Source of the DNA: Magnetovibrio sp.
GTDB taxonomy: Bacteria; Pseudomonadota; Alphaproteobacteria; Rhodospirillales; Casp-alpha2
Length of the DNA stretch: 32,934 bases
Reading direction: 5' to 3'
Assembly (NCBI GenBank): GCA_002709525.1
Contig: PARE01000019.1
Location: 17,948 to 50,881, forward strand
The notes under the pieces: model-generated
The model's input: the letters and a program-made list of their open reading frames with translations, nothing else
Told to the model about the DNA's origin: nothing
Databases searched by the model: none
Program-made: the position numbers and the translations under genes
In this document: positions 7,768 to 18,025 of the stretch, piece after piece
Numbering within the stretch: the first letter of the stretch is position 1
Layout: every line of letters starts with the position of its first letter

Positions 7768-8508
7768 ATGAAAGTTACGTTGCTCGCGCTCACCCTAAAC
7801 GAAATCGAGGGAGTAAAGGTCATCCTACCACAGATAGATCCGTCCTGGGTCGATCAGATCTTGGTTATTGACGGCGGATCAACCGACGGCACCATCGAGT
7901 GGGTTAAAGATAACGGCTACGACGTCTACATTCAAAAAAGAAGCGGCATAAGGTATGCTTATTTTGAGACCCTCGATTTGCTTGACGGCGACATCATCGT
8001 CACCATCAGCCCCGATGGCAATTGCGCCCCAGAATTCATTCCTGCATTAATCGACCAGATTCGAAAAGGAGACGATCTCGTCATCGGATCGCGATATCTC
8101 GGCGAAGCAAAAAGTGAGGATGACGATGCGATTACCGCTTTTGGGAATTGGATGTTTACGCGAATTGTGAATATCCTCCACGGAGGCAATTATACGGATG
8201 CTTTAGTGATCTATCGCGCGTTCCGAAAAGATTTAATCTATCAACTCGATTTGCATCGTGGCGATGCCTACGAACTACCCGAGCGTTTGTTCGGAACGAC
8301 CATAAGCTGGGAGCCCTTGATGTCGGTGCGTGCTTCCAAGGCAGGTAAGAAGGTCTCTGAGTTGCCGGTGGGAGAGCCGCCACGTATTGGTGGCGAGAGA
8401 AAACTTCAAGTCTTCAGGTGGGGCGCGGCTTTCCTATTCCAGTTTGCCCGGGAGTTATGGTTCTGGCGTAAACCAAAAACAAACCACCCCTCGATGGTTC
8501 GTCGTTGA
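7768..8508 (+). CDS. GT2-family glycosyltransferase (polyprenyl-phosphate glycosyltransferase type)
   Basis: A 246-residue GT-A fold enzyme. The N-terminus reads VTLLALTLNE, followed by the nucleotide-binding VIDGGSTDGT (about residues 33-43) and an acidic metal-site segment ISPDGN at about 80-85. The GSRYLGE motif after it is typical of dolichol/undecaprenyl-phosphate mannosyl- or glucosyltransferases. It probably transfers a sugar from a nucleotide donor to undecaprenyl phosphate at the inner face of the membrane. It has no trailing membrane segments of its own. A modest Shine-Dalgarno (AGGA) lies 9 bases before ATG. Its stop codon overlaps the start of the large membrane protein downstream, so the two are likely a functional pair. 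The sugar may be the product of the divergent operon, which is inference. Confidence 0.85.
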   Translation: MKVTLLALTLNEIEGVKVILPQIDPSWVDQILVIDGGSTDGTIEWVKDNGYDVYIQKRSGIRYAYFETLDLLDGDIIVTISPDGNCAPEFIPALIDQIRKGDDLVIGSRYLGEAKSEDDDAITAFGNWMFTRIVNILHGGNYTDALVIYRAFRKDLIYQLDLHRGDAYELPERLFGTTISWEPLMSVRASKAGKKVSELPVGEPPRIGGERKLQVFRWGAAFLFQFARELWFWRKPKTNHPSMVRR

Positions 8509-10316
8509 TATTTCACTTTCTCCTTTGGTCGGTCATTTTTATGCTTGTCCTGCTCGCCGCCCTTTTGCTCGGATATGCCGTGATCAGCGCCGATCAAGTG
8601 CGTGCCATTGCCTCTGGATTTATGGGAGAAGGCGTCAACTTCACTTATACTGATAATCGCCATATTCGTATGGGTAGGCGATTCTTAATCTTGGGAAGCG
8701 CTTTCATTGGACTAGCATGTATCTTGGCTATATATCGCTTGCGGATCGAACCGTTTTGGCACCGACTGGCCGAGGATTGCACTAATTTTTCCACGGCTCT
8801 GAGACTCAGCTTTCGCAGTGCCTTCATAAGCCAGACCTTTTCTTTGCAGCTCACCTTGGCAGCTATTGTTATTTTAGGGGTGGCGCTCCGTCTCCATTTC
8901 CTCAACACACCGATTGTTATGGATGAAGGACACTGGTTGTGGCTGGTCGATCAGCCTGCACTATTAGGCTTCACGAATCAGCGTACGACACTTCATGGCA
9001 TTCTTTTGCCGGCAATGAAGCTCTCCGTTGCTCTTTTGGGAGACGACGAGTGGGCCTTTCGTTTGCCTGTCCTAGCCTTTGGAATTGTTATTTTGCCACT
9101 TACCTACTGGGTGGGGCAGGTATTGTTTAATTCGCGAGTTGGCCTGATTGCTGCAGCTGTCATCGCTGTCGCCTGGCCAATGGTCGCTTATTCAGTTACC
9201 GCGCGTGGCTATGCGTTTGGGAACGTGTTTTTCCTCGCCATGATCGGCTTAACACCGTATATCGCGAAAACCCAAAACATCGGCGCCATATGGGCGTTCA
9301 CCCTTTTCTCGGCGCTCGCGGGATACAGCGTGTTATCTATGGCGTTTGCCCATATCCTCGCTGTGTGCTTTCTTGGGCTGATAATCATTAAAAATGGTGG
9401 GCGCCAGGCCTTAATCCCGTCCGTGAAAATCACCTTTGCGATCAGTTTTGTGAGCGGCTTTCTGGTCCTGGTTCTGTTTAGTCCGATTGTTTTCGCTCAT
9501 GGTCTTGCTGAGGCCGGTTTCCTAGGTGCACTAGACGAAGGGCGGGCAAATATTGGGTTTCTTGGGCTTCTGGCCGACCAGCCCGTTCGCTTCTGGCAAC
9601 AATGGATGACGGATATCCCGGGTACCATTCAACTTGCCATCCTCGTTGGCTTGATTATTGGCGTATTCAGCTCTCATCATGGCCTAACAATCCTGGTTGC
9701 ACTGATCATCGTATTTTCTCTGTTGGCCATTATCGTTGGTGGAAAATTCCCACCCGCTCGAGTCTGGCAGTTCCTGGTACCTTTGATTTCAATTATCGCC
9801 GCGAGCGGCATCGACTTTGTGATACGGCGATTGCCGGCGATTCCACACATTAAACAAAGCGGCGCCGTTCTATTGGTAGCTTTGGTGGCTTGGGGTTGCG
9901 TACGCGCCACCGCCAGCGACAACGTTTTCAAATTAGTGGCTGGCCGAAACCTTGATCGGGTCGACGAATTTGCACGTTTGGTTGCCCAGAGGGTGAGAGC
10001 GGGCGATATTATCGTCGATAATATCATTATGGTTCCCGCGTTTAGCTATTATCTGGCACGAGAAATTCGGGCACGCGGACTTCGTTTTTATCATAATACC
10101 GTGCCGGCAACCGAAATTGTTGCGCATGTCTGCGCCGTCAAAGGTCCCTGCCCAGAACCGTCGAAGGACGGTCGGATTTTCTTACAGAAAATCGATCAAT
10201 CAAGGATTACGGCGGCTCGTCCCCTCGGCTTCCCACTGACGTTACGAAGCCCACTATCAGTTGAGGCCAAGTTTAGAAATTATGTAATGCAAGCTGCACG
10301 GCCGGGTCATTTCTAA
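8505..10316 (+). CDS. multi-pass GT-C/GT39-like membrane glycosyltransferase
   Basis: A roughly 600-residue protein made mostly of hydrophobic segments, I estimate about a dozen membrane spans. The first large external loop holds the acidic motif MDEGHWLW (Asp140-Glu141), the typical catalytic-site position of GT-C enzymes such as ArnT and protein mannosyltransferases. YSVTARGYAFGN matches the second conserved patch of that fold. It would take a sugar from an undecaprenyl-phosphate carrier and attach it to an acceptor on the periplasmic side. The acceptor (LPS, polysaccharide or protein) is not evident. The start is a TTG at 8505 overlapping the GT2 stop (TTGA), or ATG 8541; neither has a clear ribosome site, which suits translational coupling. 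Confidence 0.75.
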   Translation: MIFHFLLWSVIFMLVLLAALLLGYAVISADQVRAIASGFMGEGVNFTYTDNRHIRMGRRFLILGSAFIGLACILAIYRLRIEPFWHRLAEDCTNFSTALRLSFRSAFISQTFSLQLTLAAIVILGVALRLHFLNTPIVMDEGHWLWLVDQPALLGFTNQRTTLHGILLPAMKLSVALLGDDEWAFRLPVLAFGIVILPLTYWVGQVLFNSRVGLIAAAVIAVAWPMVAYSVTARGYAFGNVFFLAMIGLTPYIAKTQNIGAIWAFTLFSALAGYSVLSMAFAHILAVCFLGLIIIKNGGRQALIPSVKITFAISFVSGFLVLVLFSPIVFAHGLAEAGFLGALDEGRANIGFLGLLADQPVRFWQQWMTDIPGTIQLAILVGLIIGVFSSHHGLTILVALIIVFSLLAIIVGGKFPPARVWQFLVPLISIIAASGIDFVIRRLPAIPHIKQSGAVLLVALVAWGCVRATASDNVFKLVAGRNLDRVDEFARLVAQRVRAGDIIVDNIIMVPAFSYYLAREIRARGLRFYHNTVPATEIVAHVCAVKGPCPEPSKDGRIFLQKIDQSRITAARPLGFPLTLRSPLSVEAKFRNYVMQAARPGHF

Positions 10317-10589
10317 ATCACCCATCGGTCAACCTTACAGTTGGGCGGTGTCCAGAACCGTTAGCTTCATTTTTAGCGTGTGATATAGCCATTCATATAC
10401 TAAGCCGCATTTACGTGATGCAATTACCAATTGATTCTAGAAGTAGACGATGATGGTTTCGAACTTTGAGTCTACTGATTAAGAGTCTTTGTTTATATCA
10501 ACTGAGATAATTACCAGTCCCGAATAAACTTATAGGCTAAAATTTTCCAAGAATTTGCCAATCCAACGAAATTGCAAACTTCTAACGTT

Positions 10590-11735
10590 TTAAACCTCAT
10601 CCCCACCTCGCCGGCTGATGCTCACGTCGCGATGCACCCAGATGCCAATCAATAGACCAAACCCGACAAGCAGGGTCATCATGGCAGTGCCACCGTATGA
10701 AATCAGTGGTAGCGGTACGCCGACCACGGGAATAAGCCCCATGACCATGGCTATATTAATGAAGACATACAGGAAGAACGTTACTGTCACGCCTAACGCC
10801 ACCAGGCGGCCAAACTGGCTATTGGCACGCATTGCGATGATTGCACCAAACATTAACAGCAGAGTATATAGCGCCAAGAGGCCCAGTCCTCCCACAAGCC
10901 CAAATTCCTCCGCCAGCATGGTAAAGATGAAATCAGTTTGCATCTCGGGTAGAAAGTTCAAATGGCCCTGGGTACCCTGCATAAATCCCTTGCCCAGCAA
11001 ACCGCCGGACCCTAGAGCAATCTTCGATTGGATGATGTGGTAGCCGGCTCCCAGTGGATCAACCTCCGGATTGAGAAAGGTGAGGATGCGCCGTTTCTGG
11101 TAGTCATGCAGCAATTGCCAGCCCACTGGCGCTGCTATCAAACCCGAGACAAAAACTAGCCCAAACTTCCACAACCGTACCCCCGCGACGAAGAAGAGCG
11201 CGCCGCCGGCCATTATCAACATCAAGGCCGTGCCCAGATCAGGTTGGCGCAAAACCAGCGCGGCAGGCGCGAAGACCATCATCAAAGGTATGACAAGCCG
11301 GGTCGGCCGGGCCACGGCCTCCATCGTGAGACTGTGGAAATAACGGGCCAGCGCCAACACCATTGCGATCTTCATCAATTCAGACGGCTGCAGGTTAAAG
11401 TAGCCCAGATCAAGCCATCTTTGCGCCCCCATACCGACAAAGCCCATAAATTCCACGAGCGCCAACAGGATAAGACTTAGCCCGTAAAGCACATAGGCGA
11501 ACCGCAACCAGATGCGCACATCTATGAGTGACACAGCTATCATCGAGATAAAGCCGACCCCAAACCGCACCAACTGCCGAGACGCCCAGGGCTGAAAGCT
11601 ACCGTTCGCCGCAGAGTAAAGCATAGCTATACCAATAGCCGCGGTCAGGCAGATGAGGAAAACAAAGAACCAATGAATGTTCCTAAGCTTCTGGCCGATC
11701 GTGAATTCCGGCGGATTAAGACTGTCTTCTCTCAT
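10590..11735 (-). CDS. mrdB: rod-shape-determining SEDS glycosyltransferase RodA
   Basis: A 381-residue SEDS-family membrane protein. About ten hydrophobic segments are visible, with the family signatures FNLQPSELMKIAMVLALARY in the middle and GVPLPLISYGGTAM near the C-terminus. RodA polymerises lipid II into glycan strands for lateral wall growth, in complex with PBP2. Its ATG overlaps the mrdA stop by 4 bases (ATGA), so the two partners are translationally coupled. It ends the mre/mrd operon; a 273-bp gap with no obvious terminator follows. Length and order are those of the usual alphaproteobacterial mreBCD-mrdAB cluster. Confidence 0.95.
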   Translation of the reverse strand: MREDSLNPPEFTIGQKLRNIHWFFVFLICLTAAIGIAMLYSAANGSFQPWASRQLVRFGVGFISMIAVSLIDVRIWLRFAYVLYGLSLILLALVEFMGFVGMGAQRWLDLGYFNLQPSELMKIAMVLALARYFHSLTMEAVARPTRLVIPLMMVFAPAALVLRQPDLGTALMLIMAGGALFFVAGVRLWKFGLVFVSGLIAAPVGWQLLHDYQKRRILTFLNPEVDPLGAGYHIIQSKIALGSGGLLGKGFMQGTQGHLNFLPEMQTDFIFTMLAEEFGLVGGLGLLALYTLLLMFGAIIAMRANSQFGRLVALGVTVTFFLYVFINIAMVMGLIPVVGVPLPLISYGGTAMMTLLVGFGLLIGIWVHRDVSISRRGGDEV

Positions 11736-13624
11736 CCTTCCAGGCTCGATTTCTCCTGTCCGGCGGAACGCGGCATGGCCGTGCGGATGACACTACTGGC
11801 AGAGCCTCGACGTTGAGCTTCAACAAGTATGTCACGGGCGATAGGCGCCGCCACCTTGGAACCCCCGCCGCCGTGCTCAACCACGACGGAAATGGCATAT
11901 CGCGGATTTTCGATGGGCGCATAGCCCACGAATAGAGCGTGGTCACGTTCCTTCCAGGGCAAGTCCTTGTTCTTTCGCACCCCTGCTTCTCGCTCGCTCT
12001 TCGAGATGCGGCGGACCTGGACCGTCCCCGTCTTACCAGCCATCTCTTGGCCCGGTTCCGTAATCCGCGATTTGTAGGCCGTTCCGAGCGGCGAATTCAC
12101 CACGTAAATCATGGAGTTACGGACAATCTCCATATGTCGCGGCTGCAAGTTTAGGCTTTCAAATGAGGCCTCAATATTTTCTGTCCAAACTCCATCCTGG
12201 CTCACGGACCGTGTGAGCCGTGGCACCACAGCAAAACCACCGTTCGCGATGCGCGCGGTCATCACCGCTAACTGCAACGGCGTCACCAACAAATAGCCTT
12301 GTCCTATGCCTACTATTAGTGTCTCACCCTTGTGCCAGGGTGCGTCTAAGGCGCCACGTTTCCATTTTGGCGTGGGGATCAGCCCCGCCTTTTCACCAGG
12401 AAGGTCAACCTCCAACTTAGCACCAAGACCAAACCGCTTCGCCATAGCGGCAATCCGCTCAATCCCCGTCCGCTTTGCGATTTCGTAGAAATAAACATCA
12501 CAGGACTGCGCCATAGCTTCTTGCGCGCTCAAAAGGCCATGACCGTGCTTTCTCCAGCAATGGAACCGCGCGTCGCCTAGTTCCGTATACCCGGAACAGA
12601 AAACCTGGCTTGAGTTTGTAATGACTCCCTTCTCCAAGGCCGCCAAGAGTACACACATCTTGAATGTGGATCCCGGCGCATAACGACCAGAAATAGCTTT
12701 GTTAATCAATGGAGCACGCGGATTGGTAGCTAATGATTGCCATTCCTCGGAACTCAGGCCACGGTTGAAACTATTCGGATCAAAGCTGGGGTTGGAGACC
12801 ATCGTCAGCACATCACCGTTGTGGATGTCCAACACAACAACAGATGCACTTTCATCGCCAAGGCGTTTACGAGTAAACGACTGAAGCTCCATATCGATAC
12901 TCAACTGCACTTCGGCACCCGCCTGACCTTCTTTGCGCTCTAGTTCGCGGATCACTCGCCCATAAGCATTGACCTCCACTTGCGAGCTTCCGCTCGACCC
13001 CCGAAGTGCCAAGTCATGGACCCTCTCCACACCGGCCTTGCCGATACGGAAACCGGGCAACTCCAAAAGAGGATCACCAGTCAGGTCCTCAGGCGATACT
13101 GCAGCAACATAGCCAAGGACGTGGGCCAGATCGTTGCCATAGGGATAATTACGGCTCTGACCCACATCGATCATCACGCCGGGCAGGTCTGGTGCATTAA
13201 CTTCGATGCGAGCAACGTCTGACCATTCCAGGTTCTCTCGAAGTGTCACGGGTACAAAACTTCTATTACGGCGCACGTCACGAAGGATGCGACGGCGCTC
13301 ACCGGGACCGAAAGCAATGATCTCGCTTAGGCTGTCCAACGTCGCGGATACATCGCGCGTATCTTCTGGAATTAAGAGCACTCGGTAATTCTTTTGGTTG
13401 CTGGCGATAGGAACGCCAAACCGATCAACGACTCGGCCTCGCGGCGGCGGCAGAAGACGCAGGTTGATCCGGTTCTCCTCAGCCAATGTCTTGTAGCGTT
13501 CGGACTCCAAAACCTGCAGGTAATACATCCTCGCCACCAAGGCTGAGAATAGGACAGCCTGACTGCCAAGCAGCATAGCGCTTCGACGGTTGAAGAGCTT
13601 GTGGCGTTCGACATCCCGGTTCAT
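11732..13624 (-). CDS. mrdA: penicillin-binding protein 2 (class B transpeptidase)
   Basis: A class B PBP of 630 residues from ATG 13624. The track's longer start at 13705 lies inside mreD and adds an unrelated leader. A single N-terminal membrane anchor (about residues 15-35) is followed by the PBP dimerisation domain, with PPPRGRVVDRFG at its start. In the transpeptidase domain the active-site serine is in APGSTFK (Ser319), the second motif is SCD (AQSCDVYFYE) and the third is KTGT. It crosslinks the glycan made by RodA during elongation. The ATG sits one base after the mreD stop (TGA-G-ATG), with a GCAGG Shine-Dalgarno inside the mreD tail. Confidence 0.95.
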   Translation of the reverse strand: MNRDVERHKLFNRRSAMLLGSQAVLFSALVARMYYLQVLESERYKTLAEENRINLRLLPPPRGRVVDRFGVPIASNQKNYRVLLIPEDTRDVSATLDSLSEIIAFGPGERRRILRDVRRNRSFVPVTLRENLEWSDVARIEVNAPDLPGVMIDVGQSRNYPYGNDLAHVLGYVAAVSPEDLTGDPLLELPGFRIGKAGVERVHDLALRGSSGSSQVEVNAYGRVIRELERKEGQAGAEVQLSIDMELQSFTRKRLGDESASVVVLDIHNGDVLTMVSNPSFDPNSFNRGLSSEEWQSLATNPRAPLINKAISGRYAPGSTFKMCVLLAALEKGVITNSSQVFCSGYTELGDARFHCWRKHGHGLLSAQEAMAQSCDVYFYEIAKRTGIERIAAMAKRFGLGAKLEVDLPGEKAGLIPTPKWKRGALDAPWHKGETLIVGIGQGYLLVTPLQLAVMTARIANGGFAVVPRLTRSVSQDGVWTENIEASFESLNLQPRHMEIVRNSMIYVVNSPLGTAYKSRITEPGQEMAGKTGTVQVRRISKSEREAGVRKNKDLPWKERDHALFVGYAPIENPRYAISVVVEHGGGGSKVAAPIARDILVEAQRRGSASSVIRTAMPRSAGQEKSSLEG

Positions 13625-13625
13625 C

Positions 13626-14141
13626 TCAGGCCTGCTGCAGGAAGGCGCGTTGCCAGCGCGAGAGGAGATAGGCGATGATAGGATAGAAGCCAATTCCCAA
13701 CGCATATTGACTGGCGACTGCGCGCGGGTCTATGACCCCGCCCTTCATCATCGACGCGAAGCCCCAGATCAAAAGGGTTGCACCCGCGGACACCAAGCCA
13801 AAGCCCAACCACACAACATAGAACGGCTTACGAGCAAAGAACCGCTGTTGCGCCAAAATGACGCCATAAGTCATAACATAGACTATTGTATGCACGCCCA
13901 TGGGCACACCGCTCAGCGCGTCTTGGAAAAAACCAACAATAAAGACGGCATAAGCTGGCAAAAGCTCGGCGCGGTAGATGCCCCAGTGAAAAATTACGAT
14001 TAGTGAGAACAGCGGCATGACCCGTGCCAGGCCCGGCACCTGAAACGGAACCGCGCTAAGAAGAACTAGGAACATGGTCAGAATAAAGGGCGTCAGTTGG
14101 CGACTGAGAACATCCATCCGATTCCAGACTGTCGGTTTCAT
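13626..14141 (-). CDS. mreD: rod-shape-determining membrane protein MreD
   Basis: A 171-residue, very hydrophobic protein with about five or six membrane segments. It has the family's GFFQDALSGVPMGVHT motif (about residues 70-86), which corresponds to the conserved FxxGLxxDxLxxxPLG region of MreD. MreD links MreC and the cytoplasmic MreB filament to the RodA-PBP2 synthase. It lies 21 bp after mreC and 1 bp before mrdA in one operon. Length is normal for the family. Confidence 0.9.
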   Translation of the reverse strand: MKPTVWNRMDVLSRQLTPFILTMFLVLLSAVPFQVPGLARVMPLFSLIVIFHWGIYRAELLPAYAVFIVGFFQDALSGVPMGVHTIVYVMTYGVILAQQRFFARKPFYVVWLGFGLVSAGATLLIWGFASMMKGGVIDPRAVASQYALGIGFYPIIAYLLSRWQRAFLQQA

Positions 14142-14162
14142 GCACCCGTCTCTACTTCCAAA

Positions 14163-15050
14163 CTAACGGACATTGGATCCGGTTCGCCGATCGGGTCCAG
14201 ATTGAACGATTCCTCTTAAGCCATAATCGAGAACCCGGACATACTCGATACGTTCGCGGTTAACATAGGGTTGAATCTCGATTATGCCGTCAGTCACCGA
14301 AGTTACGACTCCAACGGGAAGGCCATTTGGGAAAACGCCACCATGACCGGAGGTAACAACCCGATCGCCAATAGCTACCATGGCACCGGTCGGCAAATGT
14401 ATCATACGCGGCCGTCCTGCATTGGTCCCCGCAAGCACCGCGCGGATTCGGGTCGACTCTATTACGATGGGAATACGGGAATTCAAATCCGTAATCAGCA
14501 AGAGACGAGATGACCGGCTGCCAACTCCAGAGATTCGACCAATCAAGCCGTCACCCGTTACCGCGGCTTGACCCTTGCGGACACCTGCCCGTTCCCCGGC
14601 GTTTAAGATCAGGCTGTGGGCAAAAGCGCCCCCAGTATCGGCGACAACTCGGGCTGCGATGAAACGTGGTTCAGGACCAGCATTAAAATTCAAAAGCCCC
14701 TTGAGAGCGCGATTCTCCGTTTCGAGTTTTCGCGCTAGTGCCTGCCAATGCAAAAGCCGATCGCGTTCCTGCCTGAGTTTCTGATTGGCGTCAAAAACTG
14801 TATAGATCTCATGGATGCGATCGACCCCCACGTTGAAGCTCTCGACTGGGCGTCCGATGACGTCGAGGATCGGTGCAACCGCATCGACGATCTGTGTACG
14901 GACTTGTTCCATGCTGGCCACATCTACCCTACCGATTACTAACACTCCGATCGCGCTCAAGATCAAAAGCAGATAGGTAAAACGCTGGGTGACGCTCTTT
15001 ACTGGCGCCGCAATACGGTTATCGGTACGTGTCGAATTCTTCACGCGCAA
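14163..15050 (-). CDS. mreC: cell-shape protein MreC
   Basis: A 295-residue protein with one N-terminal membrane anchor (FTYLLLILSAIGVLVI, about residues 24-39), a short coiled coil rich in Leu/Arg/Glu (LRQERDRLLHWQALARKLETEN region) and the beta-barrel domain. The latter includes RVVADTGGAFAHSLILNAG, GLIGRISGVG and the late DRVVTSGHGGVFPNGLPVG, all characteristic of MreC. It forms periplasmic filaments that activate PBP2. The start is not ATG: TTG 15050 with GGAG about 5 bases upstream looks best, and GTG 15044 is the alternative. A 138-bp gap separates it from mreB, so some independent transcription is possible. Confidence 0.93.
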   Translation of the reverse strand: MRVKNSTRTDNRIAAPVKSVTQRFTYLLLILSAIGVLVIGRVDVASMEQVRTQIVDAVAPILDVIGRPVESFNVGVDRIHEIYTVFDANQKLRQERDRLLHWQALARKLETENRALKGLLNFNAGPEPRFIAARVVADTGGAFAHSLILNAGERAGVRKGQAAVTGDGLIGRISGVGSRSSRLLLITDLNSRIPIVIESTRIRAVLAGTNAGRPRMIHLPTGAMVAIGDRVVTSGHGGVFPNGLPVGVVTSVTDGIIEIQPYVNRERIEYVRVLDYGLRGIVQSGPDRRTGSNVR

Positions 15051-15188
15051 CCAAGCTCCAAATAATCAGGCTACACAGTTGGCGCGGCGCCTTCCGAGAA
15101 CCCTGCTGATTTCTCCCAAATTTTAATGAACAACCATAAACGAAAGTTTATTAACGGATACTTTCTATAGATAAAGGGCACGAAATAC

Positions 15189-16238
<1,050 letters not shown>

Positions 16239-16301
16239 CTATAGAAAAATGATCAACGAAAGATTAAAGCAGAGTTCACACTATACTGACTCGTCTAGCG
16301 T

Positions 16302-16341
16302 CAACAGCCAACGCTTTTATAAGTGAGCATAACGGCTGTTG
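16302..16341 (-). terminator. inverted repeat directly abutting the leuA stop
   Basis: CAACAGCC and GGCTGTTG form a perfect 8-bp inverted repeat with a 24-base spacer. The first arm on the transcribed strand begins at the base after the leuA stop codon. There is no U tract, so this is at best a weak or factor-assisted terminator, or an RNA 3'-end stabiliser ahead of mreB. Confidence 0.35.
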
Positions 16342-17904
16342 CTAGGCCGAAAGCGCGGCCGGCGCTGTTTTTTCCCGCTTGACCAGCAGCTTGTTTAAAG
16401 CATGCACATAGGCTTTCACGGATGCTACCATGGTGTCTGTGTCTGTGCCTTGGCCATTTACGGTCTTGCCATCCTCCTCCAGGCGCACTGTCACCTCAGC
16501 CTGAGCATCGGTGCCCTGCGTCACAGCCGAGACCTGATAAAGTTGCAGACGTGTGTTGTGAGGGAATAGCTCTTGGATACAGTTGAAGGCAGCATCCACA
16601 GGACCATCCCCAATGCCATCGCAAGATTTCTCCTCCCCGTCGACGCTCAGCGTCAATGATGCCTTTGGTGGATTGTGAACTGTACCGCAATGGATCTCAA
16701 GCGACACCATTTGAATACGATCGTCGGAGTGCAATACTTCATCATCAACCAAAGCCACTATATCCTCGTCAAACACATCCTTCTTCAAGTCGGCCAGTTC
16801 TTTAAACCGGCGAAAGGCGTCCTGACGGGCGTTGTCGCCAATGTCATAACCCAGTTCCTTAAGTTTTTCGTTAAAGGCATGGCGGCCAGAGTGTTTTCCC
16901 AATACCAGTTTATTGGTCGTCAGACCCACTGATTCAGGCGTCATTATCTCGTAAGTACGGACGTCCTTCAGAACACCGTCCTGGTGGATGCCAGCCTCAT
17001 GAGCGAAAGCGTTAGCTCCGACGATGGCCTTGTTGGGTTGAACGTTGAAACCTGTAACGCCAGACACCAAGCGCGATACCTTGGTAATATCCTCAGTCAC
17101 GATGAAATTCGAGTAGGGCATTATGTCATGGCGCGTTCGCAAAGCCATGACGATCTCTTCTAATGATGCGTTCCCAGCCCGTTCACCAATGCCATTTATG
17201 GTGCATTCTACCTGCCTCGCGCCGGCATCCACCGCCGCCAGGGAGTTGGCCACGGCCAATCCCAAGTCGTTGTGGCAATGCACGGAAAACACCGCTTTAT
17301 CAGAATTTGGTACCCGCTCGCGGACCATGCTTATAAGCTCCGCGTATTCTTTAGGCATTGTGTAGCCAACAGTGTCGGGAATGTTGATAGTGGACGCCCC
17401 CGCTTTTATAGCGCTTTCAACACACTGACAGAGGAAGTCATGATCAGTGCGAGTACCATCCTCACAAGACCACTCAACATCTTCCACATAGCCGCGAGCC
17501 CGAGTAACGCTGTCGATGACCGCCTGATGGACTTCTTCGGGGGTCATCTGCAGTTTTTTCTCCATGTGCAACGGGCTGGTTGAGATAAACGTGTGAATAC
17601 GTTTCCGTTCAGCCGGCTTTAAGGCCTCAGCCGCACTGTCGATGTCCATGTTGCCGGACCGGGCTAGGCCGCAAACGATGGAATCTTTCACCACCTTCGC
17701 CACTGCGTTGACAGCCTCAAAGTCCCCCGGGGAGGCGATTGGAAAGCCTGCCTCAATAACGTCAACGCCCATGCTCTCAAGCGTTTTCGCAACCCGCAGC
17801 TTTTCTTCCAGGTTCATTGAGCAGCCAGGTGACTGCTCTCCGTCACGCAATGTGGTATCAAAAATAAAGACCCGGTTTGGATCCGTGCTGATATTGCTGC
17901 TCAT
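16342..17904 (-). CDS. leuA: 2-isopropylmalate synthase
   Basis: A LeuA of about 520 residues, the full bacterial length. The catalytic TIM barrel starts with FDTTLRDGEQSPGCSMN and contains HCHNDLGLAVANSLAAVDAG (metal-binding His pair) and GERAGNASLEEI. The C-terminal third is the leucine-binding regulatory domain. It condenses acetyl-CoA and 2-oxoisovalerate, the first committed step to leucine, and would be feedback-inhibited by leucine. The track starts at ATG 17913, but that ATG touches the Shine-Dalgarno AGAGG. The in-frame ATG at 17904, 9 bases after AGAGG, is better. Upstream is a long leader with a leucine-rich short ORF and alternative hairpins that suggest attenuation by leucine. 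Confidence 0.96.
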   Translation of the reverse strand: MSSNISTDPNRVFIFDTTLRDGEQSPGCSMNLEEKLRVAKTLESMGVDVIEAGFPIASPGDFEAVNAVAKVVKDSIVCGLARSGNMDIDSAAEALKPAERKRIHTFISTSPLHMEKKLQMTPEEVHQAVIDSVTRARGYVEDVEWSCEDGTRTDHDFLCQCVESAIKAGASTINIPDTVGYTMPKEYAELISMVRERVPNSDKAVFSVHCHNDLGLAVANSLAAVDAGARQVECTINGIGERAGNASLEEIVMALRTRHDIMPYSNFIVTEDITKVSRLVSGVTGFNVQPNKAIVGANAFAHEAGIHQDGVLKDVRTYEIMTPESVGLTTNKLVLGKHSGRHAFNEKLKELGYDIGDNARQDAFRRFKELADLKKDVFDEDIVALVDDEVLHSDDRIQMVSLEIHCGTVHNPPKASLTLSVDGEEKSCDGIGDGPVDAAFNCIQELFPHNTRLQLYQVSAVTQGTDAQAEVTVRLEEDGKTVNGQGTDTDTMVASVKAYVHALNKLLVKREKTAPAALSA

Positions 17905-17956
17905 AATAATCATCCTCTGTTCATCTTAGGTGTCGCCAAAATGGTTATGGGACAAT

Positions 17957-18025
17957 CCCCTGAACGCGGCAACCTACCGGGACGCCAGCATCTGCGTTCA
18001 GGGGCTCCTAAGTCGAAGAGCCCCT
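17957..18025 (-). promoter_or_regulatory. two mutually exclusive hairpins in the leuA leader (attenuator-like)
   Basis: Hairpin A pairs GGGGCTC (18024-18018 on the transcribed strand) with GAGCCCC (18007-18001), with a 10-base loop and one further A-T pair outside. Hairpin B pairs CCCCTGAACGC (18004-17994) with GCGTTCAGGGG (17967-17957), 11 perfect pairs with a 26-base loop. The CCCC at 18004-18001 is needed by both, so they cannot form together. The leucine-rich short ORF ends at 17998, at the junction. Downstream, GGGGATTGTCCC could pair with itself as a small third hairpin, but there is no clean U tract. The pattern fits ribosome-controlled switching; the termination step is the unproven part. 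Confidence 0.6.
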
